A stretch of DNA of 37,548 bases from Halorubrum distributum JCM 10118 (GTDB lineage: Archaea; Halobacteriota; Halobacteria; Halobacteriales; Haloferacaceae), in assembly GCF_000337335.1 (NCBI RefSeq), contig NZ_AOJN01000048.1:1-37548 (forward strand), written 5' to 3'. The translations under genes and the position numbers were made by a program. This document shows, in pieces, positions 7,719-15,500 of the stretch; position 1 is the stretch's first letter, and each line of letters begins with the position of its first letter. The notes beneath the pieces were generated by a model. It was not told the origin of the DNA and searched no databases. It saw only the letters and a list, made by a program, of their open reading frames with translations.

Positions 7719-7793
7719 GGGCTTCGGCGGTGTTCGTCGCTGATCTGCCAGCAGGTGTTTATCAGCGGGCGGCTGGGGCTTCGGCGGTGTTCG
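7712..7793. repeat. 25-bp direct repeat flanking a small hairpin
   Basis: The 25 bases at 7712-7736 recur exactly at 7769-7793. Between them CGCTGAT (7738-7744) and ATCAGCG (7761-7767) form a 7-bp inverted repeat. The first unit overlaps the right arm of the 18-bp inverted repeat, so the module looks duplicated within the element. Confidence 0.85.
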
Positions 7794-7810
7794 CGGCGGC
7801 GGTGTCGGTT

Positions 7811-7854
7811 ACTTATAAATAGAGCTCAGAGCAGGCAGCATCCACTTATAAATA
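7811..7854. promoter_or_regulatory. two identical TATA-like boxes, 33 bases apart
   Basis: ACTTATAAATA occurs at 7811-7821 and again at 7844-7854, in otherwise G+C-rich DNA. Read on the minus strand (TATTTATAAGT) both would direct transcription through the direct repeats, the inverted repeat and the core of copy A. Read on the plus strand they would direct transcription antisense into the 7S RNA gene. The near-palindromic boxes do not settle the strand. Confidence 0.45.
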
Positions 7855-7936
7855 AACGCTCGCAATTTCGACGCTGACGCCGGCGGCAACAACATCGTAG
7901 CGTCACCACTCAGCGAACGAGAACCGGTATGAATGG

Positions 7937-8241
7937 CGGACAGGCGGGGTAGCCCGGCGTTCCGGCACGGGGTATCCCGATTGCCTCCTCCACCCCGCGA
8001 CCCGACGAGCGACGGGCGTCCGGCGGTGGGCTGCTCGCTTCCGCGCCTGACCCAGTGTCGCCGACGAACCGCGACGGACCGCTCCTGCGAGCGGGCGCCG
8101 CGGACCGCTGTCCCCGGCGGACGAGGCTTCCACGTTGGCTCTCGGGGCCCGCGCCGGTCTGACCGGACGTGCCCGCTGTTCGGTCCCCGCTAAAGACTGC
8201 CTCACGGGTTGCGAGCGGGGCCTAACCGCCCGACCTAGTCC
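7937..8241 (-). ncRNA. ffs: 7S RNA of the signal recognition particle
   Basis: About 305 nt, the normal size of archaeal SRP RNA. The helix 8 signature that binds SRP54 is plain on the minus strand (8053-8028): GGGTCAGG, a GGAA tetraloop, and GAGCAGCCC, with its symmetrical and asymmetrical internal loops. The 5' end GGAC-U-AGG-U-CGGG (8241-8229) pairs with the 3' end CCCG-CCU-GUCC (7948-7938), the archaeal helix 1 closure, and this pairing sets the ends. The 5' part (GGGCGGTTAGGCC...) forms the Alu-like domain. A CTTATG box (8264-8269) lies about 25 bases before the proposed start. It works with SRP19 (gene in this window) and SRP54 in targeting proteins to the membrane. Ends may be off by a few bases. 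Confidence 0.9.
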
Positions 8242-8263
8242 GTTCGACGATATTCGGGTGCGG

Positions 8264-8269
8264 CATAAG
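8264..8269 (-). promoter_or_regulatory. TATA-like box of 7S RNA
   Basis: CTTATG on the minus strand is about 25 bases before the proposed RNA start at 8241. The nuoA promoter in this window has the same hexamer (37213-37218). Confidence 0.45.
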
Positions 8270-8293
8270 GGCCTTTCGTTCGGCGGCCGGCCC

Positions 8294-8707
8294 CTACGTC
8301 AACAACTCCCGAGCGTACACCCCGGCGGCGAGCGGCACGGGGACGGAGAGCGCGACGACGACGCGCGCGTGCCACACCAGCCAGAGGTGGTCGCGGAACA
8401 CCGGGCTCGGCTCGACCGCCAGCGCCCACGTCGCCGCGCTCGCGGTCGTCGCGACGCCGAGGACGACCGCTGTTCCCGCGAGCGTCCCGGGGTCGACGTT
8501 CCCCCGCTCGACCGATGCGATGACGACCGCGGAGAGCAGCGCGAACAGCGCGATCCCGGTCCAGCCGACGACACCGGAGGCGTAGTAGGTCGCCAGCTGG
8601 CTCGCGTACTCCGGCCCCGTGATGACCGCGTACGGCGCGACGAGCGCGACGACGGTGACGACGGCGGCGGCGATCCCGACGCGACGCGAGACGGCGCGGA
8701 GGTCCAT
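8294..8707 (-). CDS. small four-span membrane protein, unknown function
   Basis: 137 residues, very hydrophobic, with about four membrane segments: residues 10-30 (VGIAAAVVTVVALVAPYAVI), 45-67, 75-97 and 109-131. Short charged loops such as EPSPVFRDH separate them. The family is not recognised and no catalytic motif is visible. The ATG at 8707 has a CCTTTTA box on the minus strand (8733-8739) about 27 bases upstream. It ends about 50 bases before the start of the 7S RNA on the same strand, but the RNA seems to have its own promoter. Confidence 0.75.
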   Translation of the reverse strand: MDLRAVSRRVGIAAAVVTVVALVAPYAVITGPEYASQLATYYASGVVGWTGIALFALLSAVVIASVERGNVDPGTLAGTAVVLGVATTASAATWALAVEPSPVFRDHLWLVWHARVVVALSVPVPLAAGVYARELLT

Positions 8708-8833
8708 ACCCGCCCTCGGGACGGCGGCGCGGTAAAAGGACCGGATCGGGCGCGGCCCCGCCGGACGTGAGACGACGGCGTCAGAACGAGCCGTTCCCGT
8801 AGGGTTTTGCCCCGTCGGCGCCCATCCCGTCGT

Positions 8834-9292
8834 ATGTCACTCGACGTCGAGACGCCGGAGCCCCCCGAACTCGCCGCGGTCGACCCCAACGAGTACGAGG
8901 ACGCCGAGGTCGCCGGCGGCGAGTACCGCCGCGACGACCTGGAGGCGCTCCTCCGCGAGGGGGCGTGGGAGGACGCATTCTCGGAGTGGGCCGACGCCAC
9001 CGACATGGACGAGTCCGACTGGGCCATCGCGGTCGACCTGGGCCTCGTCTCCCGGTTCGACTTCTTCTGGGACGACTTCGCCGACCGCGTCGGCTACCAC
9101 GCGCCCGGGCTCCCCGAGGACTGGAAGGAGCGCGACCTCCACCCGGACCTCGACTCGTGGGGGACCGTCTCCGCGATCAACGCCGGCCTGACCGAACTCG
9201 GACAGATCGTCTGCGAGACGCTCAAGGAGGAGTACATCGACTGGGAGGCCGACTTCGAGGCGCCGGACGACCTGCCGGACTTCGACGAGTAG
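8834..9292 (+). CDS. acidic soluble protein of unknown function
   Basis: 152 residues from the ATG at 8834, with a GGTTTTGC box (8803-8810) about 27 bases upstream. It is strongly acidic and rich in Trp and Phe for a haloarchaeal protein (WEDAFSEWADATD, WAIAVDLGLVSRFDFFWDDFADRVGY, YIDWEADF). It has no signal peptide, membrane span or cysteine motif. The compact helical pattern with a ligand-like aromatic cluster suggests a small folded domain, but I do not recognise a family. It stands alone, convergent with the aldo/keto reductase gene 28 bases away. Confidence 0.75.
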   Translation: MSLDVETPEPPELAAVDPNEYEDAEVAGGEYRRDDLEALLREGAWEDAFSEWADATDMDESDWAIAVDLGLVSRFDFFWDDFADRVGYHAPGLPEDWKERDLHPDLDSWGTVSAINAGLTELGQIVCETLKEEYIDWEADFEAPDDLPDFDE

Positions 9293-9320
9293 CGGCCGCT
9301 TGTGGACGGAAGGCGACGGC

Positions 9321-10346
9321 TCAGTGGCCCCAGCGGTTCCCGTCCGGGTCGTAGCGCGCGTCCATGATCCGGTCCCACTGCTCGTCGGAGAGGTCCAGGT
9401 CGGCGGCCGCGACGTTCTCGTCGAGCTGGTCGACCGTGCGCGCGCCCACGATGGGGACGCAGGTGAACTCGTCCCACTCGGTGAGCCACGCGAGCGCGAC
9501 CTGCGCGGGCGTCGCGTTGAGCTCGCCGGCGACCTCGCGGACCGCGTCGAGCACCTTCCACCCGCGCTCGGAGAGGTAGAAGCGCTCGAACCGGTCGTCG
9601 AAGCTCGCGCGCGAGCCGTCCGGCGCGATCACCTGCTCCGGGTCGTCCGGGTCGGCGCGCTCGTACTTCCCGGTGAGGAACCCGCCCGCGAGCGGGGAGT
9701 ACGGGCAGACAGCCAGGTCCTGGTCGATACAGACGTCGAGGTACTCGCTCACGTCCTCGTAGTAGCCAGCGTGGTGGAGCGGCTGGACCACGTCGAAGGA
9801 CGCGTAGTCGTTGACGTCGGCGGTCCACTGCGCCTTCGTCAGCTGCCAGGCCGCCATCGTCGACGCGCCGAGGTGGTGCACTTTCCCCTCGGCGACGAGC
9901 TCGTCGAGCGCGCGCATCGTCTCCTCGATCGGCGTCTCCTCGTCCCAGCGGTGGATGTAGTAGACGTCGAGGTAGTCCGTGTCGAGCCGGTCGAGCGTGC
10001 CCTCGACCTGCGCGTGGATGTGTTTCCGGCCGAGCCCAGAGTCGTTCGGCCCCGGCTCGCCGCGCCCGTCGAACGGGAAGTACACCTTCGAGGCGATCAC
10101 GTAGTCCTCACGGTCGCGGTCGGCGAGCCACTCGCCGATGTACTCCTCGCTCGTCCCGTGCGGCGACCCGTACACGTTGGCCGTGTCGATGAAGTTGATC
10201 CCGCGGTCCGCGGCCGCGTCGAGCAGCTCGTGCGACTCCTCGCGGCCCGTCTCCACGACGCCGTTCGTCTCGCGCCCGAACCGCCACGTCCCGAAGCAGA
10301 GCTCCGAGACGCTGAGCCCCGTGTTTCCCAGTCGCCGGTAGTCCAT
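9321..10346 (-). CDS. aldo/keto reductase
   Basis: 341 residues from the ATG at 10346 (MDYRRLGNTGLSVSELCFGT), preferred over a GTG two codons upstream because a CTTTACGT box (10368-10375 on the minus strand) lies about 26 bases before it. All four catalytic residues of the NADPH-dependent reductase family are present: D54 and Y59 in FIDTANVYG, K87 in VIASKVYF, and H132 in VYYIHRWD. The cofactor region near the C-terminus (VPIVGARTVDQLDENV) is also typical. The sequence resembles the YajO/Tas-like branch; the substrate (some aldehyde or ketone) is unknown. Transcribed alone, convergent with the preceding gene. Confidence 0.9.
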   Translation of the reverse strand: MDYRRLGNTGLSVSELCFGTWRFGRETNGVVETGREESHELLDAAADRGINFIDTANVYGSPHGTSEEYIGEWLADRDREDYVIASKVYFPFDGRGEPGPNDSGLGRKHIHAQVEGTLDRLDTDYLDVYYIHRWDEETPIEETMRALDELVAEGKVHHLGASTMAAWQLTKAQWTADVNDYASFDVVQPLHHAGYYEDVSEYLDVCIDQDLAVCPYSPLAGGFLTGKYERADPDDPEQVIAPDGSRASFDDRFERFYLSERGWKVLDAVREVAGELNATPAQVALAWLTEWDEFTCVPIVGARTVDQLDENVAAADLDLSDEQWDRIMDARYDPDGNRWGH

Positions 10347-10431
10347 ATCCACACCTCTCGGGGGAGTACGTAAAGCGTGGCGGCACCGGCGGGCGAGGCC
10401 GGCGGGAGAGCGGGACTCTCGGGGAGCGCGC

Positions 10432-11076
10432 CTATCCGAAGTTCTCGACCTTCGCGGCGTCCGCGTCGCCGCCGGCCGCCTCCACGGCGGTCTCGGCGTC
10501 GGCGACGAGCTCGGCGAACCCGTAGACGAACACGGTCTCGCCGTCCGCGCCGGTGAGGACCTCAGTGACGGCGTCAGTGAGGGGCTCGTCCGCGTCGAGC
10601 AGTCGGACGGCGGCGCCGCGCTCGCGAAGGGAATCGATCCGGTCGGCGTGGGCGACGTCGCCGTCGCGGTAGACGACCGCGGCCTCGGCGCCCTCGTCGA
10701 GCGCGCGCTCCGCGATGGCGACCGCGGGGCCGACCCCGGGACCGCCCGCGATCACGACCGCACGGGGCTCGCCGTCGTAGTGCTGGTCGCCGAACGGGCC
10801 GGAGAGGGTCATCTCGGTCCCGGCCTCGGCGTCCGAGAGGAACGCCGAGAAGTCGCCGCCCTCGTCGGGGTCGATGCCGACCGTGACCTCGAACGTCTCG
10901 CCGACGCGGGGCGACGAGAGGGTGTAGAAGCGCGCGACCGACTCGCCGTCGATCTCGGTGCCGAGCTTCACGAACTGTCCGGGTTCGGCCGCGAACCCGT
11001 CGGGCGCGCGGAAGCGGAGGGCGTACGTGTCGGGGCCGACCGCCTCGACCGCCTCGACCGTCGCTGTCGTGTCCAT
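10432..11076 (-). CDS. ferredoxin/flavodoxin reductase-like FAD/NAD(P)-binding protein
   Basis: 214 residues from the ATG at 11076 (MDTTATVEAV). The N-terminal beta-barrel binds flavin: GQFVKLG followed by RFYTLSSP, the family's RxYS/T motif. The C-terminal Rossmann part starts with VVIAGGPGVGPAVAI, the nicotinamide-binding glycine loop, and ends near the C-terminus with VFVYGFAELV and VENFG. Such proteins move electrons between NAD(P)H and ferredoxin, flavodoxin or a partner oxygenase. No [2Fe-2S] domain is attached, so a separate partner is expected. KorAB, a ferredoxin user, is divergent about 435 bases away, which fits but does not prove a link. Confidence 0.85.
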   Translation of the reverse strand: MDTTATVEAVEAVGPDTYALRFRAPDGFAAEPGQFVKLGTEIDGESVARFYTLSSPRVGETFEVTVGIDPDEGGDFSAFLSDAEAGTEMTLSGPFGDQHYDGEPRAVVIAGGPGVGPAVAIAERALDEGAEAAVVYRDGDVAHADRIDSLRERGAAVRLLDADEPLTDAVTEVLTGADGETVFVYGFAELVADAETAVEAAGGDADAAKVENFG

Positions 11077-11383
11077 ACGTCGGATCGGCGGGGGAGACAC
11101 AAACCCCTTCCCGTCGGCGTCGGTCCTGCCCGTGTCGAAACCGGTCCCGCGGCGCGCCCCGACTCTGAACGCACGCTCTGGTCGATGCGCGCCCCGTCGT
11201 CACACGCTCGACTCTCGCCGAGGCGCGCTCTCGGAGACGCACGCACCCTCGTCACACGCCCGCCCTCGCCGACGCGTCTTGGAGGGCCGTTCCCGGCCGA
11301 GAATATTCGATGATCGTCGAAAACGGGTCCGACGCGAGGGGTCGATCGTGATGAATCTGGTGGATGTATGTTCAATTATACTC

Positions 11384-11390
11384 CTATTAC
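11384..11390 (+). promoter_or_regulatory. upstream TATA-like box of korA
   Basis: AATTATA stands in locally A+T-rich DNA. A start about 25 bases later would give a roughly 100-base leader that includes the hairpin at 11419-11436. A second, closer box (CCTTTTGAT, 11475-11483) would instead give a leaderless message. Confidence 0.35.
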
Positions 11391-11418
11391 GGTCTGATAC
11401 AGCACCCAGAGGCGACAA

Positions 11419-11436
11419 TATTCGCGAGAGCGAATA
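11419..11436 (+). promoter_or_regulatory. 7-bp hairpin with GAGA loop upstream of korA
   Basis: TATTCGC (11419-11425) and GCGAATA (11430-11436) are perfect inverted repeats around GAGA, a GNRA tetraloop. It could be a protein-binding palindrome in DNA or a leader hairpin in RNA. It lies 76 bases before the korA ATG. Confidence 0.5.
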
Positions 11437-11511
11437 CGTTCGTCCAGAAACGCTTCGGTGGCTCCTTCCAGAAGCCTTTTGATGAGTCCGCCGGAACCTT
11501 GCCCATAGCAC

Positions 11512-13269
11512 ATGGCCGCGGATTTCAACTGGGCTGTCGGCGGAGAGGCCGGCGACGGCATCGACTCGACGGGGAAGATCTTCGCACAGGCGCTTTCCCG
11601 CGCGGGTCGACACGTGTTCACGTCGAAGGACTTCGCATCGCGGATCCGAGGCGGGTACACCGCCTACAAGGTGCGGACCTCCGTCGACAAGGTACAGAGC
11701 GTCGTTGACCGACTCGACGTGCTCATCGCGTTGACTCCCCGGACGATCGAGGAGAACCTCGACGAGCTCCACGAGGGGTCGGTGATCATCTACGACGGCG
11801 AGCGGACCACGATGCAGGACGTCGAGATCCCGGAGGGGATGATCGGGCTCGACGTGCCGCTCAAGAGCCTGGCCGAGGAGGCCGGGGGGGCCATCATGCG
11901 GAACGTCGTCGCGCTCGGCGCCGCCTGCGAGGTCGCCGAGTTCCCCATCGAGAACCTCGACTCCGCCCTCGAGAAGCGGTTCAAGGACAAGGGGCAGAAG
12001 CTCGTCGACAACAACAAGGAGGCCGCGCGCGCCGGTCAGTCGTACGTCGCCGACGAGTACGACCACGAGTTCGACTACGACCTCGAGACCACCGACGAGG
12101 ACTACGTCCTCCTCAACGGCGACGAGGCGATCGGCATGGGCGCCATCGCGGCCGGCTGCCGCTTCTACGCCGGCTACCCGATCACGCCCGCGACCGACGT
12201 GATGACGTACCTCACCGGCCGCATCGAGCGGTACGGCGGCCACGTCGTCCAGGCGGAGGACGAGCTCTCCGCGATCAACATGGCGCTCGGCGCGGCCCGC
12301 GGCGGCGCCCGCGCGATGACGGCGACCTCCGGGCCGGGGATCGACCTGATGACCGAGACGTTCGGGCTCATCGCCACCTCGGAGACGCCGCTCGTCATCT
12401 GTAACGTGATGCGCTCGGGCCCCTCGACGGGGATGCCGACGAAACAGGAGCAGGGCGACTTAAATCAGATGCTGTACGGCGGCCACGGCGAGGTGCCGCG
12501 CTTCGTCCTCGCGCCGACCACCATCGACGAGTGCTTCTGGAAGACGGTCGAGGCGTTCAACCTCGCCGAGAAGTACCAGCTCCCGGTCTACCTCACCGCC
12601 GACCTCTCGATGGCGGTCACGGAGCAGACGTTCTCCCCGGAGACCTTCGACATGGACGAGGTGGAGGTCGACCGCGGCAACGTCGTCGACGAGGCGACGA
12701 TCGACGACCACATGAGCGAGTCGGGCGGCTTCCAGCCCCACGAGATCACCGACGACGGGATCTCGCCCCGCGCGTTCCCCGGGACGGCCGACGGCGCGCA
12801 CATGTCCACCGGCCTCGAACACGACGAGCAGGGCCGCCGGACGGAGGACACGGAGATGCGCGTCGCGCAGGTCGACAAGCGCAACCGGAAGGTGGAGACG
12901 GCCCGCGAGCGCGAGGACTGGAGCCCGCGCGAGTTCGGCGACGAGGACGCCGACGACCTCGTCATCACGTGGGGGTCGAACGAGGGCGCGCTCGCCGAGG
13001 CGGTCGACATCCTCGACGACGAGGGACAGGACGTGCGGGTCCTCTCGGTCCCGTACATCTTCCCGCGACCGGACCTCTCGGCGGACGTCGAGGCGGCCGA
13101 GACGACGGTCGTCGTCGAGTGTAACGAGCAGGGGCAGTTCGCGGACCTCGTCGAGCACGACGTGCTCGAACGGGTCGATCGCGTGAACAAGTACAACGGC
13201 GTGCGGTACAAGGCCGACGAACTCGCAGCGGAGATCAAGTCGACCCTCGAAGCGGGGGCGGAGGCGTAA
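11512..13269 (+). CDS. korA: 2-oxoacid:ferredoxin oxidoreductase alpha subunit (2-oxoglutarate type likely)
   Basis: 585 residues. The first roughly 190 residues are the gamma-type domain (NWAVGGEAGDGIDSTGK at the start, then SRIRGGYTAYKVRTS), fused to the alpha domain that begins LNGDEAIGMGAIAAGCRFYAGYPITPATDV, with the thiamin-activating glutamate region VVQAEDELSAINMALGAARGG. With KorB it decarboxylates a 2-oxoacid with CoA and reduces ferredoxin, replacing NAD-dependent dehydrogenases in haloarchaea. I assign the 2-oxoglutarate rather than pyruvate enzyme from memory of the halobacterial KorA start and from the nearby citrate synthase; substrate choice is not proven by sequence. The stop is 3 bases before korB. 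Confidence 0.9.
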   Translation: MAADFNWAVGGEAGDGIDSTGKIFAQALSRAGRHVFTSKDFASRIRGGYTAYKVRTSVDKVQSVVDRLDVLIALTPRTIEENLDELHEGSVIIYDGERTTMQDVEIPEGMIGLDVPLKSLAEEAGGAIMRNVVALGAACEVAEFPIENLDSALEKRFKDKGQKLVDNNKEAARAGQSYVADEYDHEFDYDLETTDEDYVLLNGDEAIGMGAIAAGCRFYAGYPITPATDVMTYLTGRIERYGGHVVQAEDELSAINMALGAARGGARAMTATSGPGIDLMTETFGLIATSETPLVICNVMRSGPSTGMPTKQEQGDLNQMLYGGHGEVPRFVLAPTTIDECFWKTVEAFNLAEKYQLPVYLTADLSMAVTEQTFSPETFDMDEVEVDRGNVVDEATIDDHMSESGGFQPHEITDDGISPRAFPGTADGAHMSTGLEHDEQGRRTEDTEMRVAQVDKRNRKVETAREREDWSPREFGDEDADDLVITWGSNEGALAEAVDILDDEGQDVRVLSVPYIFPRPDLSADVEAAETTVVVECNEQGQFADLVEHDVLERVDRVNKYNGVRYKADELAAEIKSTLEAGAEA

Positions 13270-13272
13270 CCA

Positions 13273-14136
13273 ATGAGCTCAGACATTCGATTCACCGACT
13301 TCAAGTCCGACAAGCAGCCGACGTGGTGCCCGGGATGCGGCGACTTCGGGACGATGAACGGGATGATGAAGGCGCTCGCGGAGACGGGGAACGACCCCGA
13401 CAACACCTTCGTCGTCGCCGGTATCGGCTGCTCCGGGAAGATCGGCACGTACATGCACAGCTACGCGCTCCACGGCGTTCACGGGCGCGCGCTCCCCGTC
13501 GGGACCGGCGTCAAGATGGCGCGGCCCGACATCGAAGTGATGGTCGCCGGCGGCGACGGCGACGGCTACTCCATCGGCGCGGGCCACTTCGTCCACGCCG
13601 TCCGGCGCAACGTCGACATGACGTACGTCGTGATGGACAACCGCATCTACGGGCTGACGAAGGGGCAGGCCTCCCCGACCTCCCGCGAGGACTTCGAGAC
13701 CTCGACGAGCCCCGAGGGCCCGAAACAGCCCCCGGTGAACCCGCACGCGCTGGCGCTCGCCTCGGGAGCGACGTTCATCGCGCAGTCGTTCTCCTCGGAC
13801 GCGCTCCGCCATCAGGAGATCATCCAAGAGGCCATCGAGCACGACGGGTTCGGCTTCGTCAACGTCTACTCCCCCTGCGTCACCTTCAACGACGTCGACA
13901 CGTACGACTACTTCCGCGACTCGCTCGTCGACCTGAAGGAGGCGGACCACGACCCGACCTCCCGCGAGGACGCGAAGGACGTCATCCTCGACAACGAGAA
14001 GGAACACCAGGGCGTCATCTACAAAGACGAGTCGTCGGTGCCGTACCACGAGCAGCACGGCGTCGACGAGGACATGTCCGTCATCCCGGACGGCGCCCCC
14101 GAGGGCGCGACCGACCTCGTCCGCGAGTTCTACTGA
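13273..14136 (+). CDS. korB: 2-oxoacid:ferredoxin oxidoreductase beta subunit
   Basis: 287 residues. It carries the thiamin diphosphate site: GGDGDGYSIG (93-102) through N123 in VVMDNRIYGLTKGQ. The cysteines for the [4Fe-4S] cluster are C19 and C22 (WCPGCG), C53 (GIGCSGK) and C202 (YSPCVTF). It pairs with KorA to pass electrons from the thiamin adduct to ferredoxin. The ATG follows the korA stop by 3 bases, and a GGAGG sequence (13260-13264) overlapping the end of korA serves as ribosome binding site, so the two are translated from one message. Confidence 0.93.
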   Translation: MSSDIRFTDFKSDKQPTWCPGCGDFGTMNGMMKALAETGNDPDNTFVVAGIGCSGKIGTYMHSYALHGVHGRALPVGTGVKMARPDIEVMVAGGDGDGYSIGAGHFVHAVRRNVDMTYVVMDNRIYGLTKGQASPTSREDFETSTSPEGPKQPPVNPHALALASGATFIAQSFSSDALRHQEIIQEAIEHDGFGFVNVYSPCVTFNDVDTYDYFRDSLVDLKEADHDPTSREDAKDVILDNEKEHQGVIYKDESSVPYHEQHGVDEDMSVIPDGAPEGATDLVREFY

Positions 14137-14234
14137 GACCGCCGGACGTGGCCGGGGGGATTCCGACCTCTCTCGACGGGCAAAACCGGCCGAACGGGCG
14201 GGTTCGAGCGGATTTTTCGGCAAGTTTCAGCAAG

Positions 14235-14244
14235 CCTAATTAGG
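14235..14244 (+). promoter_or_regulatory. promoter of the flavoprotein gene, palindromic TATA region
   Basis: CCTAATTAGG is a perfect 10-bp palindrome whose centre TAATTA sits about 25 bases before the ATG at 14265. The flavoprotein therefore has its own leaderless promoter in addition to any readthrough from korAB. Confidence 0.5.
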
Positions 14245-14264
14245 AGGGTCCGTAACTCCCGTGT

Positions 14265-15500
14265 ATGGTTGATCGCTACGACGTCGCTGTCGCCGGTGCG
14301 GGGCCGGCGGGCGCCCAGTGCGCCCGCGACCTGGCGACGCGCGACTACGACGTCGTCGTCTTGGAGACGGAGTCTGAAGACGAGTTCCCGCGACAGAGCA
14401 ACAAGTCGACGGCGGGCACCTTCCCGTCGATGATGTCCTCGTTCGGCATCCCCGACGACGTCGTGATGTCGTACACCGACGACGTCGTGTTGGAGTCGCC
14501 CAACGAGTACTACGAGAGCTACCAGCCCGGGGCGGTGTTGGAGTTCGCGGAGTTCAAGCGGTTCCTCGTCGAGGACGGCCGCGACAACGGCGCGGAGTAC
14601 CGCTTCGACGCGCGCGTCTCGCGGCCGATCCTCGACGACGACGGCGTCATCGAGGGTGTCCGGTACAACGGCGACGAGGAGGTGTACGCCGACGTCGTGA
14701 TCGACGCGACCGGCCCGGCCGCGCCGCTCGCGAGCGCGCTCGACGTCGTCGACCTCGAACGCGAGAACCAGGCGATCGGGATCGAGTACGAGATGGAGGG
14801 CGTCGAGATGAACCACCCCGAGTACGCGGACCTCCGGCGCGCGATGATGCTGCGCTTGGACCACGACATCGCGCCCGGCGGCTACTCGTGGATCTTCGCG
14901 ACCGGCGAGGACACCGCCAAGGTGGGGATCTGTTACATCCAGAACGACCGCCACCGCGAGTTCGCCGAGGCGGGGAAGACCGTCGACGGCTACCTCGACG
15001 ACTGGGTGAGCCGCGACCCCCGCTTCGCCGACGCCGAGAAGATCGACGGGAAGGTCCACCGCGGCTCCGCGCACATCCAGATGCCCGACGAGATGCACAC
15101 CGACCGCTTCCTCGCGATCGGCGACACGGTTCCCTCCATCGACCCGCTGTGGGGCGAGGGGATCCACAAGGGGATGAAGTCGGCCCGCGCCGCGGCCGCC
15201 ACCGTCGACCGGTGTCTCACCGACTCGAAGCGTCGCCTCGACGCGGAGAGCCTCGAGGTGTACGAGCGGCTCTGGCACCGGGACGTGGCCCCGCGGATGA
15301 AGGCGCGGCTGATGCTCACGCGGCTGTTGTACCTCGCGCCCAACGAGCGGTACGACCGGTTCATGCGCGACCTCCGTCGAACCGACGACAACACCCTCGA
15401 AAAGGCGAACCAGGGCGACAAGAGCGCGATGGCGAAGCTTCTCCACCTCGACGACGCCCCGCTGCTCGCGAAGTTCGCCAGCGAGTGGTTCGGGGCCTGA
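14265..15500 (+). CDS. geranylgeranyl-reductase-like FAD-dependent oxidoreductase
   Basis: 411 residues. The N-terminus is a Rossmann FAD-binding start, YDVAVAGAGPAGAQCARDL, followed by the E of VVVLETE. VVIDATGPAA is the second FAD motif, and RFLAIGDTVPSIDPLWGEGI is the GD motif near the flavin ribityl chain. The overall plan matches the GGR/digeranylgeranylglycerophospholipid reductase group, which reduces isoprenoid double bonds of archaeal lipids, often with ferredoxin. The gene lies 128 bases after korB on the same strand; from memory this neighbour is common next to haloarchaeal korAB, which hints at ferredoxin use. The true substrate could be a lipid or a quinone side chain. Confidence 0.85.
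   Translation: MVDRYDVAVAGAGPAGAQCARDLATRDYDVVVLETESEDEFPRQSNKSTAGTFPSMMSSFGIPDDVVMSYTDDVVLESPNEYYESYQPGAVLEFAEFKRFLVEDGRDNGAEYRFDARVSRPILDDDGVIEGVRYNGDEEVYADVVIDATGPAAPLASALDVVDLERENQAIGIEYEMEGVEMNHPEYADLRRAMMLRLDHDIAPGGYSWIFATGEDTAKVGICYIQNDRHREFAEAGKTVDGYLDDWVSRDPRFADAEKIDGKVHRGSAHIQMPDEMHTDRFLAIGDTVPSIDPLWGEGIHKGMKSARAAAATVDRCLTDSKRRLDAESLEVYERLWHRDVAPRMKARLMLTRLLYLAPNERYDRFMRDLRRTDDNTLEKANQGDKSAMAKLLHLDDAPLLAKFASEWFGA

Larger units (their letters stand above)
11077..11511. other. 435-base intergenic region before korA
   Basis: No gene is seen. It contains an imperfect tandem duplication of about 51 bases (11184-11235 and 11236-11286, sharing CGTCACACGC), an A+T-rich stretch (11340-11440), the word AATATTCG twice (11302 and 11417), a GNRA-capped hairpin (11419-11436) and two TATA-like boxes. 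This looks like a regulated promoter and leader for korA. Confidence 0.6.

Noticed and set aside
7472..7743. Arg-rich frames on both strands over repeat copy A
   Set aside because: They follow the repeat and its inverted repeats, have low complexity, and do not keep frame between the three copies.
8135..8770. Plus-strand 211-codon frame overlapping 7S RNA and the membrane protein
   Set aside because: It runs across an RNA gene and antisense to a well-supported membrane protein with its own TATA box.
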